Positions 57,360 through 64,000 of a stretch of 64,000 bases of DNA are shown piece by piece; position 1 is the first letter of the stretch; each line of letters opens with the position of its first letter. A model generated the notes under the pieces. The model was not told the DNA's origin. It saw only the letters and a list, made by a program, of their open reading frames with translations, and searched no databases. The stretch is from contig NZ_KI912613.1 in assembly GCF_000519325.1 (NCBI RefSeq), forward strand, positions 340,864 through 404,863, written 5' to 3'. A program made the translations under genes and the position numbers. The stretch comes from Patulibacter minatonensis DSM 18081. Lineage in GTDB: Bacteria > Actinomycetota > Thermoleophilia > Solirubrobacterales > Solirubrobacteraceae.

Positions 57360-59677
57360 CGGATGCTCCCGGTGCGGTCGGAGAAGCGCGCGACGTCGGC
57401 CGATGCGCCTGCGGACCGGAGGTCGTCGACCGACGGTCCGTGGTCGCCGACGTCCTCGGAGGAGGTGGGCTTCAGCCGCGCGTAGAGGCCCGCACCGACG
57501 AGGAGCAGCGCGCCGAGGACGGCCCACGCGACGACGCGGCCGGCGGTGTCGACGTCGGCGAGGTCGATCAGGGCGATCTTCACGCCGATGCCCGCGAGGA
57601 ACGAGAGCCCGACCATGCGGACCGGCGCCTCGGCGCGGACCAGGCCGGCGGCGAGGAGGCCGAGTCCGGTCGTGGCCCAGAGCACGTCGCGGGCGACCGC
57701 CGAGGCGTCCGCACCGCCGCCGAGGGCGCCGGCGACGTGGCCCGCGAGGATCGAGGAGGCCAGCAGCAGGGCGCCGCCGGCGGTCGCGACGAGCGTGGTC
57801 CGGAGTCCGGGGCCCAGCGGGCGCGGACCCGTCTCCTCGTCGGCGTCCGTGTCGGTCGCCGCGTCGCGCTCGTCGGTGTTCGCGTCGCCCGGGCCGCCTG
57901 CGTCGGCGTCGAACGCGTGGAGGACCAGCGTGTGCGCGCCGCGGAGCGCGAAGGCCCCGACCGCCGCGGCCGCGGCGACGGCCAGGATCGGCAGGACGAG
58001 GTCGCCGACCGTGCCCGCCGGGACGACGTCCCAGGTGGCCTGGGCCGGCGCACCCTCGTCGTGGAGCAGCGCGATCGCCGCCGAGATCGCGAGCACGGCG
58101 AGGCCGGCACCGCGGGCCACGAGGTCCGGGGCGCGGCGGTCGAGCAGCAGCAGCCCGGCGGCCTGCGCGGCGAGGACGAGCGACAGGTCGACGCCGTCGA
58201 GCGTCACGGCGGTCCAGACGAAGGCGACAGCGAGCGCCGACAGGTCGAGGATCATCCGGGCGTCCTCGCTGCGGGGCGCGATGACGCGGGCGGACACGCC
58301 GCAGACGGCGGCCAGGACGGCGCAGGCGACGACGAAGCTGTCGGGCCCTTGGCCGTAGGCGCCCGCGGTCTCGATCAGCGCCAGGCCGGCGTGCAGTCCG
58401 AGGCCGCCGATCAGGACCGGCATCTGCTGGCGGGCGGCGTGGCGGGCCAGGAGCGCGAAACCGACGGCGGTGACGGCCCAGCCGAGCAGCTGCAGCAGGC
58501 CGGACGCGGCGATCGCGAAGCCGAGGTCGAGGATCAGGACCGACGTCGAGAGGAGGACGAGCTCGACCGGCGTCGCGGTGCGGGCGCTGCGCCGGACCCG
58601 CAGGGCGGAGCCGGCGAGCAGCCCCGCCGCGAGGACGAGGGTCACGACCGCCGCGGCGGGCCGGTCGACGAGCGCGTAGCCGCCCGCCAGCGCCGCGGCG
58701 GCGCCGGCGTGGACGACGAGCAGCAGCGGCATGGTCCAGCGCTCACGGGCCTCCGGGTTGCGGAGCTCCCAGCCGGCGACCATCGCCAAGCCGGCGCCGA
58801 GGGTCGCGAGGATCGCGACGCCCGGGGCGACGAGCGTCCCGGAGGACGGGTCGGTCGACTGCAGGTCGTCGAGCAGGACGACGACGTGCCAGGCGATCTG
58901 CGGCAGCGCGAGCGCCGTGGCGGCGGCGGCGAGCCACGTCCAGGGACGGTGGCGCAGCAGCAGGCCCGTGGCGGCCATGGCGAGGACGACGACCGGCAGG
59001 ACCAGGCCGTCGACCGGCGCGATGATCGGCGCCGCGAGCGCGCCGAGCAGGCCGATGCCGGCCAGCGGCGGGGCGTCCCAGCGGAGCGCGAGGGCCGCGG
59101 ATGCGACGCCGAGCGCCGCGAGGGCCGGCAGGCCGAGGAGCGTCGGGACGAGCTCGTAGGTCGCGGTCGACACGGCGACCGTGGCGTAGAGCCCGGCCAG
59201 GCCGGTGCCCGCCATCGCCCAGGAGGCCTCGCGGGCGACCCCGTTCCGGGCGTTCCGCAGGCCGGCGGCGAGCAGTCCGACCGAGGCGGCGGCGCCGAGC
59301 AGGCAGCGCAGCGGCTCGCTCAGCCAGCCGTCGCGGACGCCGAGCCAGAAGAGGGTCCCGAGCGCGAACAGCAGCGCGGCGCCGCCGGCCCAGGCGAGCA
59401 GCCGGCCGCCGACGAGGGCCTCGTCGAGCCGGACGCGGACCGGAGCGGGTGGGGCCTCGACGGGGCGTGGGGCGACGAGCGGCCCGTCGACGCGCTCGAC
59501 GACGGTCGGCCGCGCGACGGGTCGGGGCTCGGGCCGCGGCTCCGGGGCCGGTCGGCGGGGCTGGGAGCCCGCGGTCGGGACGCCGACGTAGGCCTCCACG
59601 CGGCTGAGCCGTCGCTGGAGGTCGGCGATCACGTCCGGCGGGACGCTCGGGGCTTCGGGGGTGGCGGTGCGGGACAC
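57356..59677 (-). CDS. DUF2339-family polytopic membrane protein
   Basis: A 773-residue protein from GTG 59677 with AAGAGG 7 nt upstream. A cytoplasmic N-terminus of about 95 residues has a short coiled-coil (VIADLQRRLSRVEAYVG) and a Pro-rich linker. More than 20 helices then follow in the DUF2339 pattern, starting VGGRLLAWAGGAALLFALGTLFWLGVRDGWL. An acidic cytoplasmic loop (about 610-650, DADAGGPGDANTDERDAATDTDADEE) interrupts them. The family is widespread, with unknown function. It heads a four-gene overlapping operon, whose promoter carries seven palindromic sites shared with the divergent TetR gene. Confidence 0.88.
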   Translation of the reverse strand: MSRTATPEAPSVPPDVIADLQRRLSRVEAYVGVPTAGSQPRRPAPEPRPEPRPVARPTVVERVDGPLVAPRPVEAPPAPVRVRLDEALVGGRLLAWAGGAALLFALGTLFWLGVRDGWLSEPLRCLLGAAASVGLLAAGLRNARNGVAREASWAMAGTGLAGLYATVAVSTATYELVPTLLGLPALAALGVASAALALRWDAPPLAGIGLLGALAAPIIAPVDGLVLPVVVLAMAATGLLLRHRPWTWLAAAATALALPQIAWHVVVLLDDLQSTDPSSGTLVAPGVAILATLGAGLAMVAGWELRNPEARERWTMPLLLVVHAGAAAALAGGYALVDRPAAAVVTLVLAAGLLAGSALRVRRSARTATPVELVLLSTSVLILDLGFAIAASGLLQLLGWAVTAVGFALLARHAARQQMPVLIGGLGLHAGLALIETAGAYGQGPDSFVVACAVLAAVCGVSARVIAPRSEDARMILDLSALAVAFVWTAVTLDGVDLSLVLAAQAAGLLLLDRRAPDLVARGAGLAVLAISAAIALLHDEGAPAQATWDVVPAGTVGDLVLPILAVAAAAAVGAFALRGAHTLVLHAFDADAGGPGDANTDERDAATDTDADEETGPRPLGPGLRTTLVATAGGALLLASSILAGHVAGALGGGADASAVARDVLWATTGLGLLAAGLVRAEAPVRMVGLSFLAGIGVKIALIDLADVDTAGRVVAWAVLGALLLVGAGLYARLKPTSSEDVGDHGPSVDDLRSAGASADVARFSDRTGSIR

Positions 59678-59710
59678 GGTACGGCCTCTTCGGGACGATC
59701 TTCGGGGCCC

Positions 59711-59933
59711 TGTCGACCCCCGGTCAGGAGCGACCGTAGCAACGCTGCTGACCAAGAGTCAACACTTCTTGACCTCGGGTCTACAAGCTCCTGACCTCCG
59801 GTCGACACGGAATCGCCGTCCCCGACGGCGTTTCGCGTCGACCGGAGGTCGACAAGAAGACGTGCGTTCGTCGACCCGCGGTCGACAGGATTCGGCCGTC
59901 CTGCGGGGTCGTTCTGTCGACCACGGGTCGACA
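59711..59933. promoter_or_regulatory. Array of seven 19-bp operators (TGTCGACC-N3-GGTCGACA)
   Basis: Seven sites of the form TGTCGACC-N3-GGTCGACA lie between the DUF2339 and TetR starts. They are at 59711-59729, 59746-59764, 59767-59785, 59789-59807, 59836-59854, 59869-59887 and 59915-59933. The last is perfect and sites 5 and 6 have one mismatch each. Site 4 has lost about three matches in its left arm; sites 1-3 are weaker, with at least one arm degraded. Centres are 35, 21, 22, 47, 33 and 46 bp apart. The last site overlaps the -35 region of the TetR promoter and the first lies 34 nt from the DUF2339 start. The neighbouring TetR protein is the obvious ligand. Confidence 0.78.
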
Positions 59934-59937
59934 GCGC

Positions 59938-59943
59938 TATCCT
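59938..59943 (+). promoter_or_regulatory. -10 box TATCCT before the TetR gene
   Basis: TATCCT lies 6 nt before GTG 59950, with TGTCGA (59915-59920, part of operator 7) at 17 nt as a possible -35. A leaderless, autoregulated transcript is likely. Confidence 0.5.
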
Positions 59944-59949
59944 CGTCGG

Positions 59950-60630
59950 GTGCCCCTGCCCCGCAAGGACCAGGCCGCCCGCACGAAGGGCGCGCGGTCG
60001 TACCGCCGCATGACCGTCGACGACCGTCGCGCGGAGCTCCTGGAGCGCGGCACCGCGCTGTTCACCGAGCACGAGTACGGCGATCTGACGATGTCGAAGA
60101 TCGCCAAGGCGGCCGGCGTCTCCAAGCCGCTGCTCTACCACTACTTCCCCACGAAGCAGGCGTTCTTCCTCGCGACCGTGTCGGCGGCGACGGAGGAGCT
60201 CGCCGGCAAGGTCCGCCCGCGACAGGACATCCCGCTGGGCGACGCCGCGGTCGAGGCGCTCGGCGCCTACCTCGAGTGGATCGACGAGCGCCCGCTGGCG
60301 TTCCGCCGCCTGCTGACCGCCGCGGCGGCCGAGCCGGGGGTGCGGGAGATCCTCGCCGGCGTCCGCAACGACACGGTCGCGCGGATCGCCGACTCGCTCG
60401 GGCACCCCGACGTCCACGCGGCCCCGCCGGCACTCCGCGCCGCGCTCCACGGCTGGCTGCTGTTCATCGACGGCGCGATCCTCGTGCGCCTGGACCTCGG
60501 CGCCCCGACCCGCGAGGCGCTCGTCGAGCAGCTCCTCGGCACGCTCGCCGGCGCGATCCTGGCGGCGGGCGACGAGACGGCCGCGGCGAAGCTGCTCGAG
60601 GCCGACCCCGTCGGCGACCTGGCCGGCTGA
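59950..60630 (+). CDS. TetR family regulator of the DUF2339 operon
   Basis: A 226-residue regulator from GTG 59950. HTH: RSYRRMTVDDRRAELLERGTALFTEHEYGDLTMSKIAKAAGVSKPLLYHYFPTKQAFFLATV (about 16-77). The C-terminal domain contains YLEWIDERPLAFRRLLTAAAAEPGVREILAGVRNDTVARIADSL, the pattern of a large group of actinobacterial TetR regulators. The binding sites around it (seven palindromes) are unusually numerous for one TetR. Effector unknown. Confidence 0.9.
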   Translation: MPLPRKDQAARTKGARSYRRMTVDDRRAELLERGTALFTEHEYGDLTMSKIAKAAGVSKPLLYHYFPTKQAFFLATVSAATEELAGKVRPRQDIPLGDAAVEALGAYLEWIDERPLAFRRLLTAAAAEPGVREILAGVRNDTVARIADSLGHPDVHAAPPALRAALHGWLLFIDGAILVRLDLGAPTREALVEQLLGTLAGAILAAGDETAAAKLLEADPVGDLAG

Positions 60631-60698
60631 GCGTGGCCCGCCGCCCCGTCGCGGGCCCGTCCCGGCACGCGGACGCCCGCGCCGCCGGCGCCTGATCG

Positions 60699-61496
60699 GT
60701 GGCGCGGCGCCGGAGCACCCGGGGCACCCGGCCCGTCGATCCCGTCCGCGTGGAGTCGGGGGTCGGCGTCCTCGAGCTGCAGCCCGACCGCGCGCGCCCC
60801 GGCGGCCGCCTCCTCCTCATCGACGGGCTCGCCCACGGCTACGTCGATCTCGACGATCCGACGCACCTGGAGCTGGACTACGTCGCCCGGATCGGCGCGG
60901 CGCTCGAGGTGCTCGTGCCGCGCGGCGCGGAGGCCGACGTCCTGCACCTCGGCGGCGGCGCGTTCAGCCTCCCCCGGTTCCTCGCCAGCACCCGCCCCGG
61001 GGTCCGGCAGACGGTCGTCGAACGCTCCGGCGCGGTCGTCCGGCTCGCCGAGAAGCACCTCCGGCTGCGCCGCGGCCCGGGCCTGAAGGTGCTGCAGGCG
61101 GACGGGCGCCGCGTCGTCGGGGAGGGCGCGGACGACGCGTTCGACCTCGTCCTCGGCGACGCCTTCGTCGGCACCGAGACCCCGGAGCCGATGGCCACCG
61201 CGGCCTTCGCGGCGCAGGTCGCGCGGGTGCTCCGTCCCGGCGGGCGGTACCTCCTCAACACGGTGGACCAGCCCCCGTGGCCGTTCGCCGCCGAGCAGGC
61301 GTCGCACCTCCGCGGCGCCTTCGCCCATGTCCTCGCGTTCGGTGGACGGGACGTCGTCCGCGGTCGGCACGCCGGCAACGTCCTCTTCCTCGCCTCCGAC
61401 GCGCCCCTCCCCCGCGAGGCGCTCGCCCGCCGGATCGCGGGCGGCGCCCACCCGGCCGAGATCGTGCCGGCCGAGCGGCTCGCCGGCTGGGGCTGA
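60699..61496 (+). CDS. Spermidine synthase-like methyltransferase-fold protein
   Basis: A 265-residue protein from GTG 60699. The Rossmann fold of the spermidine synthase superfamily is clear: ELDYVARIGAALEVLVPRGAEADVLHLGGGAFSLPRFLASTRPGVRQTVVERSGAVVRLAEKHLRLRRGPGLKVLQADGRRVVGEGADDAFDLVLGDAFVG (about 55-155), then VARVLRPGGRYLLNTVD. Members may not make spermidine; many lack the polyamine-binding residues, and I cannot confirm them here. The function is open. It follows the TetR gene by 68 nt on the same strand. Confidence 0.8.
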   Translation: MARRRSTRGTRPVDPVRVESGVGVLELQPDRARPGGRLLLIDGLAHGYVDLDDPTHLELDYVARIGAALEVLVPRGAEADVLHLGGGAFSLPRFLASTRPGVRQTVVERSGAVVRLAEKHLRLRRGPGLKVLQADGRRVVGEGADDAFDLVLGDAFVGTETPEPMATAAFAAQVARVLRPGGRYLLNTVDQPPWPFAAEQASHLRGAFAHVLAFGGRDVVRGRHAGNVLFLASDAPLPREALARRIAGGAHPAEIVPAERLAGWG

Positions 61497-61589
61497 GCGG
61501 CAGGCCGGGAGCCGACGCCGGCCCGCCGACCGCGACGGGCCCACCGCGCGGCGGGCGGGCCCGGGTCCCCGGTCCGCTAGGAATGAGCC

Positions 61590-61894
61590 ATGCCGCGAGC
61601 GATCCCCCGTGACGAGGCCCTCGAGCTCCTGGAGTCCTGGGTGCAGGAGCCGAGCTCAGCGGGTTCATCACGGCGTGCGCGAAGGTCCGGCCGCAGGGCA
61701 TCCACGGCCTGAACCCGAAGTCGGTGCGCAAGAAGCTGAAGACCGCGTCCTTCGCCGCGGCGGTCGACCGCGACGACGTGACGCAGGGCGCCGAGGAGAT
61801 CGGCGTCGACCTCGCCGAGCTGATCACGACGATCGTCGACGCGCTCGAGCCGCTGGCGGACGAGCTGGGGATCGCGGGCCAGGAGGCCGGCTGA
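61590..61894 (+). pseudogene. Broken HD-domain hydrolase gene (internal deletion with frameshift)
   Basis: The ATG at 61590 opens a frame MPRAIPRDEALELLESWVQEP and then shifts. From 61652 a second frame reads ELSGFITACAKVRPQGIHGLNPKSVRKKLKTASFAAAVDRDDVTQGAEEIGVDLAELITTIVDALEPLADELGI and ends at TGA 61894. In intact HDIG-type HD hydrolases that I know, the first piece is the N-terminus and the second the C-terminus, with about 100 residues including the catalytic HD motif between. Those are absent here and the pieces are out of frame (305 nt). The join has CGAGC (61651-61655), which fits both original flanks, so microhomology deletion is likely. Confidence 0.6.
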
Positions 61895-61947
61895 CGGCGA
61901 CCCCGGTCGGCCGGCGCGCCCGGCGCCGGCGCCACGCGCGCCGGCCG

Positions 61948-62634
61948 TCAGCGCGGCGGCAGCGTCTCCGCGATCCAGGCGGCGATCGCCGGGACGTGCT
62001 CCGGGGCGATGTGGTGCCCGCCGTCGTGGTCGAGGACCGTCAGGTCGAGCCCACCGGAGGTCACGAGCTCCCGTGCCGCGACCGCGAAGTCGAACCCGAT
62101 GACCGGGTCCCCGTGCCCGTGGGCGTTCAGCACCCGCGTCGCGCTCCGCGGCGCCAGGTCCGGCGCCCAGCCTCCGACCGTCGGGACGAAGCCGGACATC
62201 CCGAGCACACCCGCGACGACCGGGCGCGCCGGCAACCCGCCGTCGGCCGCGAGCGGCCCGAGCCCGGTCGCGTGGCTCATCACCGAGCCCATCGAGAAGC
62301 CACCCAGGATCGTCCGCTCCGGCGCGACGCCCGTGCGCTCCCAGAGCGCGTCGTGGAACGCGGCGAGCGCCCGGAAGCTGCCCGCGAACGAGTCGGGGTC
62401 GGGGTAGCCGACGCGCGGGACCACGTACCAGTGCTTCCCCGGCCAGCCCTGGACCCGCAGCGGCGCCCCGGGGGTGACGACGTGGAGGCGCCGCTCCGGG
62501 TCGAGGACGTCGGCGAGGCCGACGAGGTCGTGCTCGTCCGCACCGCGCCCGTGATGGAGGACCAGGAGGCCGTCGGGGTCGCCGGCGGCGGGGCGCTCGC
62601 GGAAGACGAGCTGCGGGGTCTGGGAGTCGGGCAC
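61948..62634 (-). CDS. Alpha/beta hydrolase (phospholipase/carboxylesterase family)
   Basis: A 228-residue protein from GTG 62634. It has the compact carboxylesterase pattern: LLVLHHGRGADEHDLVGLADVLDPERRLHVVTPGAPL (about 23-60), the nucleophile elbow GGFSMGSVM (Ser near 114), the acid NAHGHGDPVI (near 180) and the base DGGHHIAPEHV (near 206). The fold and short length match the YpfH/lysophospholipase-carboxylesterase group. The substrate is unknown. A TetR-type palindrome (62652-62669) lies just upstream. Confidence 0.9.
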   Translation of the reverse strand: MPDSQTPQLVFRERPAAGDPDGLLVLHHGRGADEHDLVGLADVLDPERRLHVVTPGAPLRVQGWPGKHWYVVPRVGYPDPDSFAGSFRALAAFHDALWERTGVAPERTILGGFSMGSVMSHATGLGPLAADGGLPARPVVAGVLGMSGFVPTVGGWAPDLAPRSATRVLNAHGHGDPVIGFDFAVAARELVTSGGLDLTVLDHDGGHHIAPEHVPAIAAWIAETLPPR

Positions 62635-62651
62635 GATCGAAACCGTTCAGG

Positions 62652-62669
62652 TAGTTGTTTACGCAACTA
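62652..62669. promoter_or_regulatory. Palindromic operator TAGTTG-N6-CAACTA upstream of the esterase
   Basis: TAGTTG (62652-62657) and CAACTA (62664-62669) are exact inverted repeats around TTTACG, 18 nt upstream of GTG 62634. Its size fits TetR-family repressors, but no regulator gene is adjacent in the window. Confidence 0.6.
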
Positions 62670-62903
62670 GCGTAGCGCGTCGCGGGCTGCCCCCGTCGGC
62701 GAGGGTGCGGAACCCCCGGCGGAGCGCGCCGCCACGACCCGACCCGGACGGCCCGGGCGCCCGGCGGGCAGGGCGCGATGCGCCATCAGGGCGCCGCGGC
62801 GCCCAAAGATGCGGGTGGCCACCTGGATGCGGACACCGCACACGAGGACGAACGTCGCGGTACTCGCGCCGCCGTCGGGGCGGCGCACCACCGGAAGGCA
62901 CCC

Positions 62904-63548
62904 ATGCCCCGCATCAGCAGGCCCTCACCATCGATGGCCGTCGGCCTCACCGCGTTGTTCGTCGCCCTGGGCGGCACCAGCTACGCCGCGGTCTCGCTCC
63001 CGAAGAACAGCGTCGGCAGCAAGCAGATCAAGAGCTCGGCCGTCACCAGCGCGAAGGTCAAGGACGGCTCCCTCCTGACCAAGGACTTCAAGACGGGCCA
63101 GCTCCCGAAGGGCGCGACCGGGGCCACGGGAGCAGCGGGCGCCGCAGGCCCGGCCGGCCCGAAGGGCGACACGGGCGCGAAGGGCGACACCGGGGCCAAG
63201 GGCGACACCGGCGCGCCCGGCGCGCCCCCGGCCGTCGAGGCCCCGACGACCATCACCGGCTTCACCAACGGCTGGGTCGGCAGCTTCGCGAAGTACTACA
63301 AGGACCCCTTCGGCGTCGTCCACCTGGAGGGCCTGATGACGTCGGGCACGCTGAACACGACCGCGTTCGTCCTGCCGGCGGGCTACCGACCCGACATCAC
63401 GAAGTACTTCGCGCCGCTCGTGACCTCCGCCGGCGACACGCCGATCCTCTCGGAGCTCCGCATCTCGCCGGACGGCTCGGTCGCGCCGGTCAAGGGCAGC
63501 AACTTCTACTACTCGCTGGAGGGCGTGACCTTCCGCGCCGCGCCGTAG
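62904..63548 (+). CDS. Short collagen-like secreted protein
   Basis: A 214-residue protein from ATG 62904 with GGAAGG upstream. A signal peptide/anchor at about 8-30 (SPSMAVGLTALFVALGGTSYAAVSL) precedes KNSVGSKQIKSSAVTSAKVKDGSLLTKDFKTGQLP. A Gly-X-Y collagen-like stretch (about 69-107: GATGATGAAGAAGPAGPKGDTGAKGDT...) follows, then a C-terminal beta domain of about 105 residues. This whole layout is one I know from Thermoleophilia proteins and is the best taxonomic hint in the window. It is likely exposed outside the cell. Function unknown. Confidence 0.88.
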   Translation: MPRISRPSPSMAVGLTALFVALGGTSYAAVSLPKNSVGSKQIKSSAVTSAKVKDGSLLTKDFKTGQLPKGATGATGAAGAAGPAGPKGDTGAKGDTGAKGDTGAPGAPPAVEAPTTITGFTNGWVGSFAKYYKDPFGVVHLEGLMTSGTLNTTAFVLPAGYRPDITKYFAPLVTSAGDTPILSELRISPDGSVAPVKGSNFYYSLEGVTFRAAP

Positions 63549-63554
63549 CCGACG

Positions 63555-63585
63555 GGTGTCGCGCCGGCCCGGCCGGCGCGACACC
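63555..63585. terminator. 15-bp inverted repeat, bidirectional terminator
   Basis: Positions 63555-63569 and 63571-63585 are perfect inverted repeats (GGTGTCGCGCCGGCC and complement) with one central base. In RNA a stem of about 13 bp with a short loop forms. It separates the convergent collagen-like and acyl-CoA ligase genes. Confidence 0.75.
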
Positions 63586-63650
63586 GCAGCCCCCACCGGG
63601 GCGCTGCGGCCCCGCCGGGCGCCGACCGTCCGCGGCCGACGCCGAGCCGG

Positions 63651-64000
63651 TCAGACCTGCTCCGGGACCTCGATCTCGCGCTTGAGGATCTTGCCCGTCG
63701 GCCCCTTCGGGAGCGCGTCGACGATCCACACGTGGCGCGGGTACTTGTACGCGGCGACCTGGCCCTTGACGTACTCCTGCAGCTCGTCGGGCGTCACCGA
63801 CTGGCCGTCCTTCAGCCCGACGGCGGCGGCGATCTCCTCGCCGAGCTCCTCGTGCGGGACGCCGATCACGGCGGCCTCGGCGACGGCGGGATGCTCGTAG
63901 AGGACCTCCTCGATCTCGCGCGGGTAGACGTTGTAGCCGCCGCGGATGATGAGGTCCTTCTTGCGGTCGACGATGAAGTAGAAGTCGTCCTCGTCGACCT
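63651..64000 (-). CDS. Acyl-CoA/AMP-forming ligase, C-terminal part
   Basis: Only the C-terminal 115 codons are inside the window. They contain the A8 hinge [55 protein letters not shown] and the A10 motif [14 protein letters not shown], with the catalytic Lys of the ANL (acyl/aryl-CoA synthetase) superfamily. The pattern [13 protein letters not shown] is that of medium/long-chain fatty-acyl-CoA ligases. The start and substrate pocket lie beyond 64000. Confidence 0.93.
   Translation of the reverse strand, partial: VDEDDFYFIVDRKKDLIIRGGYNVYPREIEEVLYEHPAVAEAAVIGVPHEELGEEIAAAVGLKDGQSVTPDELQEYVKGQVAAYKYPRHVWIVDALPKGPTGKILKREIEVPEQV

Noticed and set aside
61590-61712. A real 40-codon small protein from ATG 61590
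   Set aside because: The frame becomes Arg/Ser-rich right after the frame change and the other frame downstream clearly continues a known C-terminal domain; a pseudogene explains both.

Overview
The window is very GC-rich chromosomal DNA with many GTG starts, 1-4 nt start/stop overlaps and several apparently leaderless genes. It suggests an actinobacterium. The best taxonomic hint is the short collagen-like secreted protein at 62904-63548, whose N-terminal layout I know from Thermoleophilia/Solirubrobacterales (Patulibacter, Conexibacter, Solirubrobacter type). This placement is inference. I see no rRNA, tRNA, CRISPR, insertion sequence, phage or plasmid genes. The region looks like ordinary chromosome rich in secreted proteins, membrane proteins and regulators.

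Layout. 1-9207: a large DUF11-repeat surface protein cut by the window edge, an 843-nt gap, a GT39 membrane glycosyltransferase, a GT2-GtrA glycosyltransferase, a membrane-anchored coiled-coil protein and a secreted protein, all on the minus strand. 9342-14631: MBL-fold hydrolase, TetR, SRPBCC, AraC-VOC-MmcQ operon, a second TetR and a lipoprotein. 15041-18792: a five-gene, translationally coupled electron-transfer operon (Ser/Thr-rich membrane protein, ApbE flavin transferase, two-heme membrane cytochrome b, NuoF-like flavoprotein, 3Fe-4S ferredoxin). 18935-21304: trypsin-like protease and PASTA-like lipoprotein. 21504-25086: PadR-ABC ATPase-permease operon. 25205-34685: Tat-type intradiol dioxygenase, small proteins, ATP-dependent DNA ligase, BioF2/GNAT-like protein, second S1 protease and a stand-alone LigD polymerase domain. 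34897-40459: two carboxypeptidase-regulatory-like secreted proteins, a CbxX-type AAA+ ATPase and a sterol-desaturase-type enzyme. 40641-46806: M1 peptidase, FadR regulator, dodecin, thioesterase-MFS pair facing HxlR, DUF6629 and cupin. 46840-56165: NhaA fused to a cysteine-less thioredoxin fold, an acidic PRC-barrel protein, TatA, a secreted protein, SDR, TetR and an MMPL transporter. 56318-60630: a four-gene DUF2339 membrane operon facing a TetR gene across an operator array. 60699-64000: spermidine-synthase-like protein, a broken HD-hydrolase gene, an esterase, the collagen-like protein and the C-terminus of an acyl-CoA ligase.

How parts work together. The clearest functional unit is the 15041-18792 operon. 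It could carry electrons from a nicotinamide cofactor through flavin and Fe-S centres to a membrane b-cytochrome and perhaps to an ApbE-flavinylated outside protein. Its first gene sits where an FMN-binding protein would be expected, but it has no FMN-binding domain, only a Ser/Thr-rich tail containing TGAT and SGAS.

The most interesting non-coding signals are two. First, direct repeats of a CTCAGG/CCCAGG-like hexamer recur at exact 11-bp spacing upstream of at least five exported or membrane-enzyme genes (6184, 7538, 14631, 26530, 51629). This looks like the box of an OmpR/PhoP-type response regulator encoded elsewhere. Second, seven 19-bp palindromes (TGTCGACC-N3-GGTCGACA) are packed into the 272-nt divergent promoter between the DUF2339 operon and its TetR. 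Other specific observations are a pseudogene that looks like a microhomology-mediated internal deletion, two FadR-type operators exactly two helical turns apart, and TAGSNT-like -10 boxes 6-9 nt before start codons.
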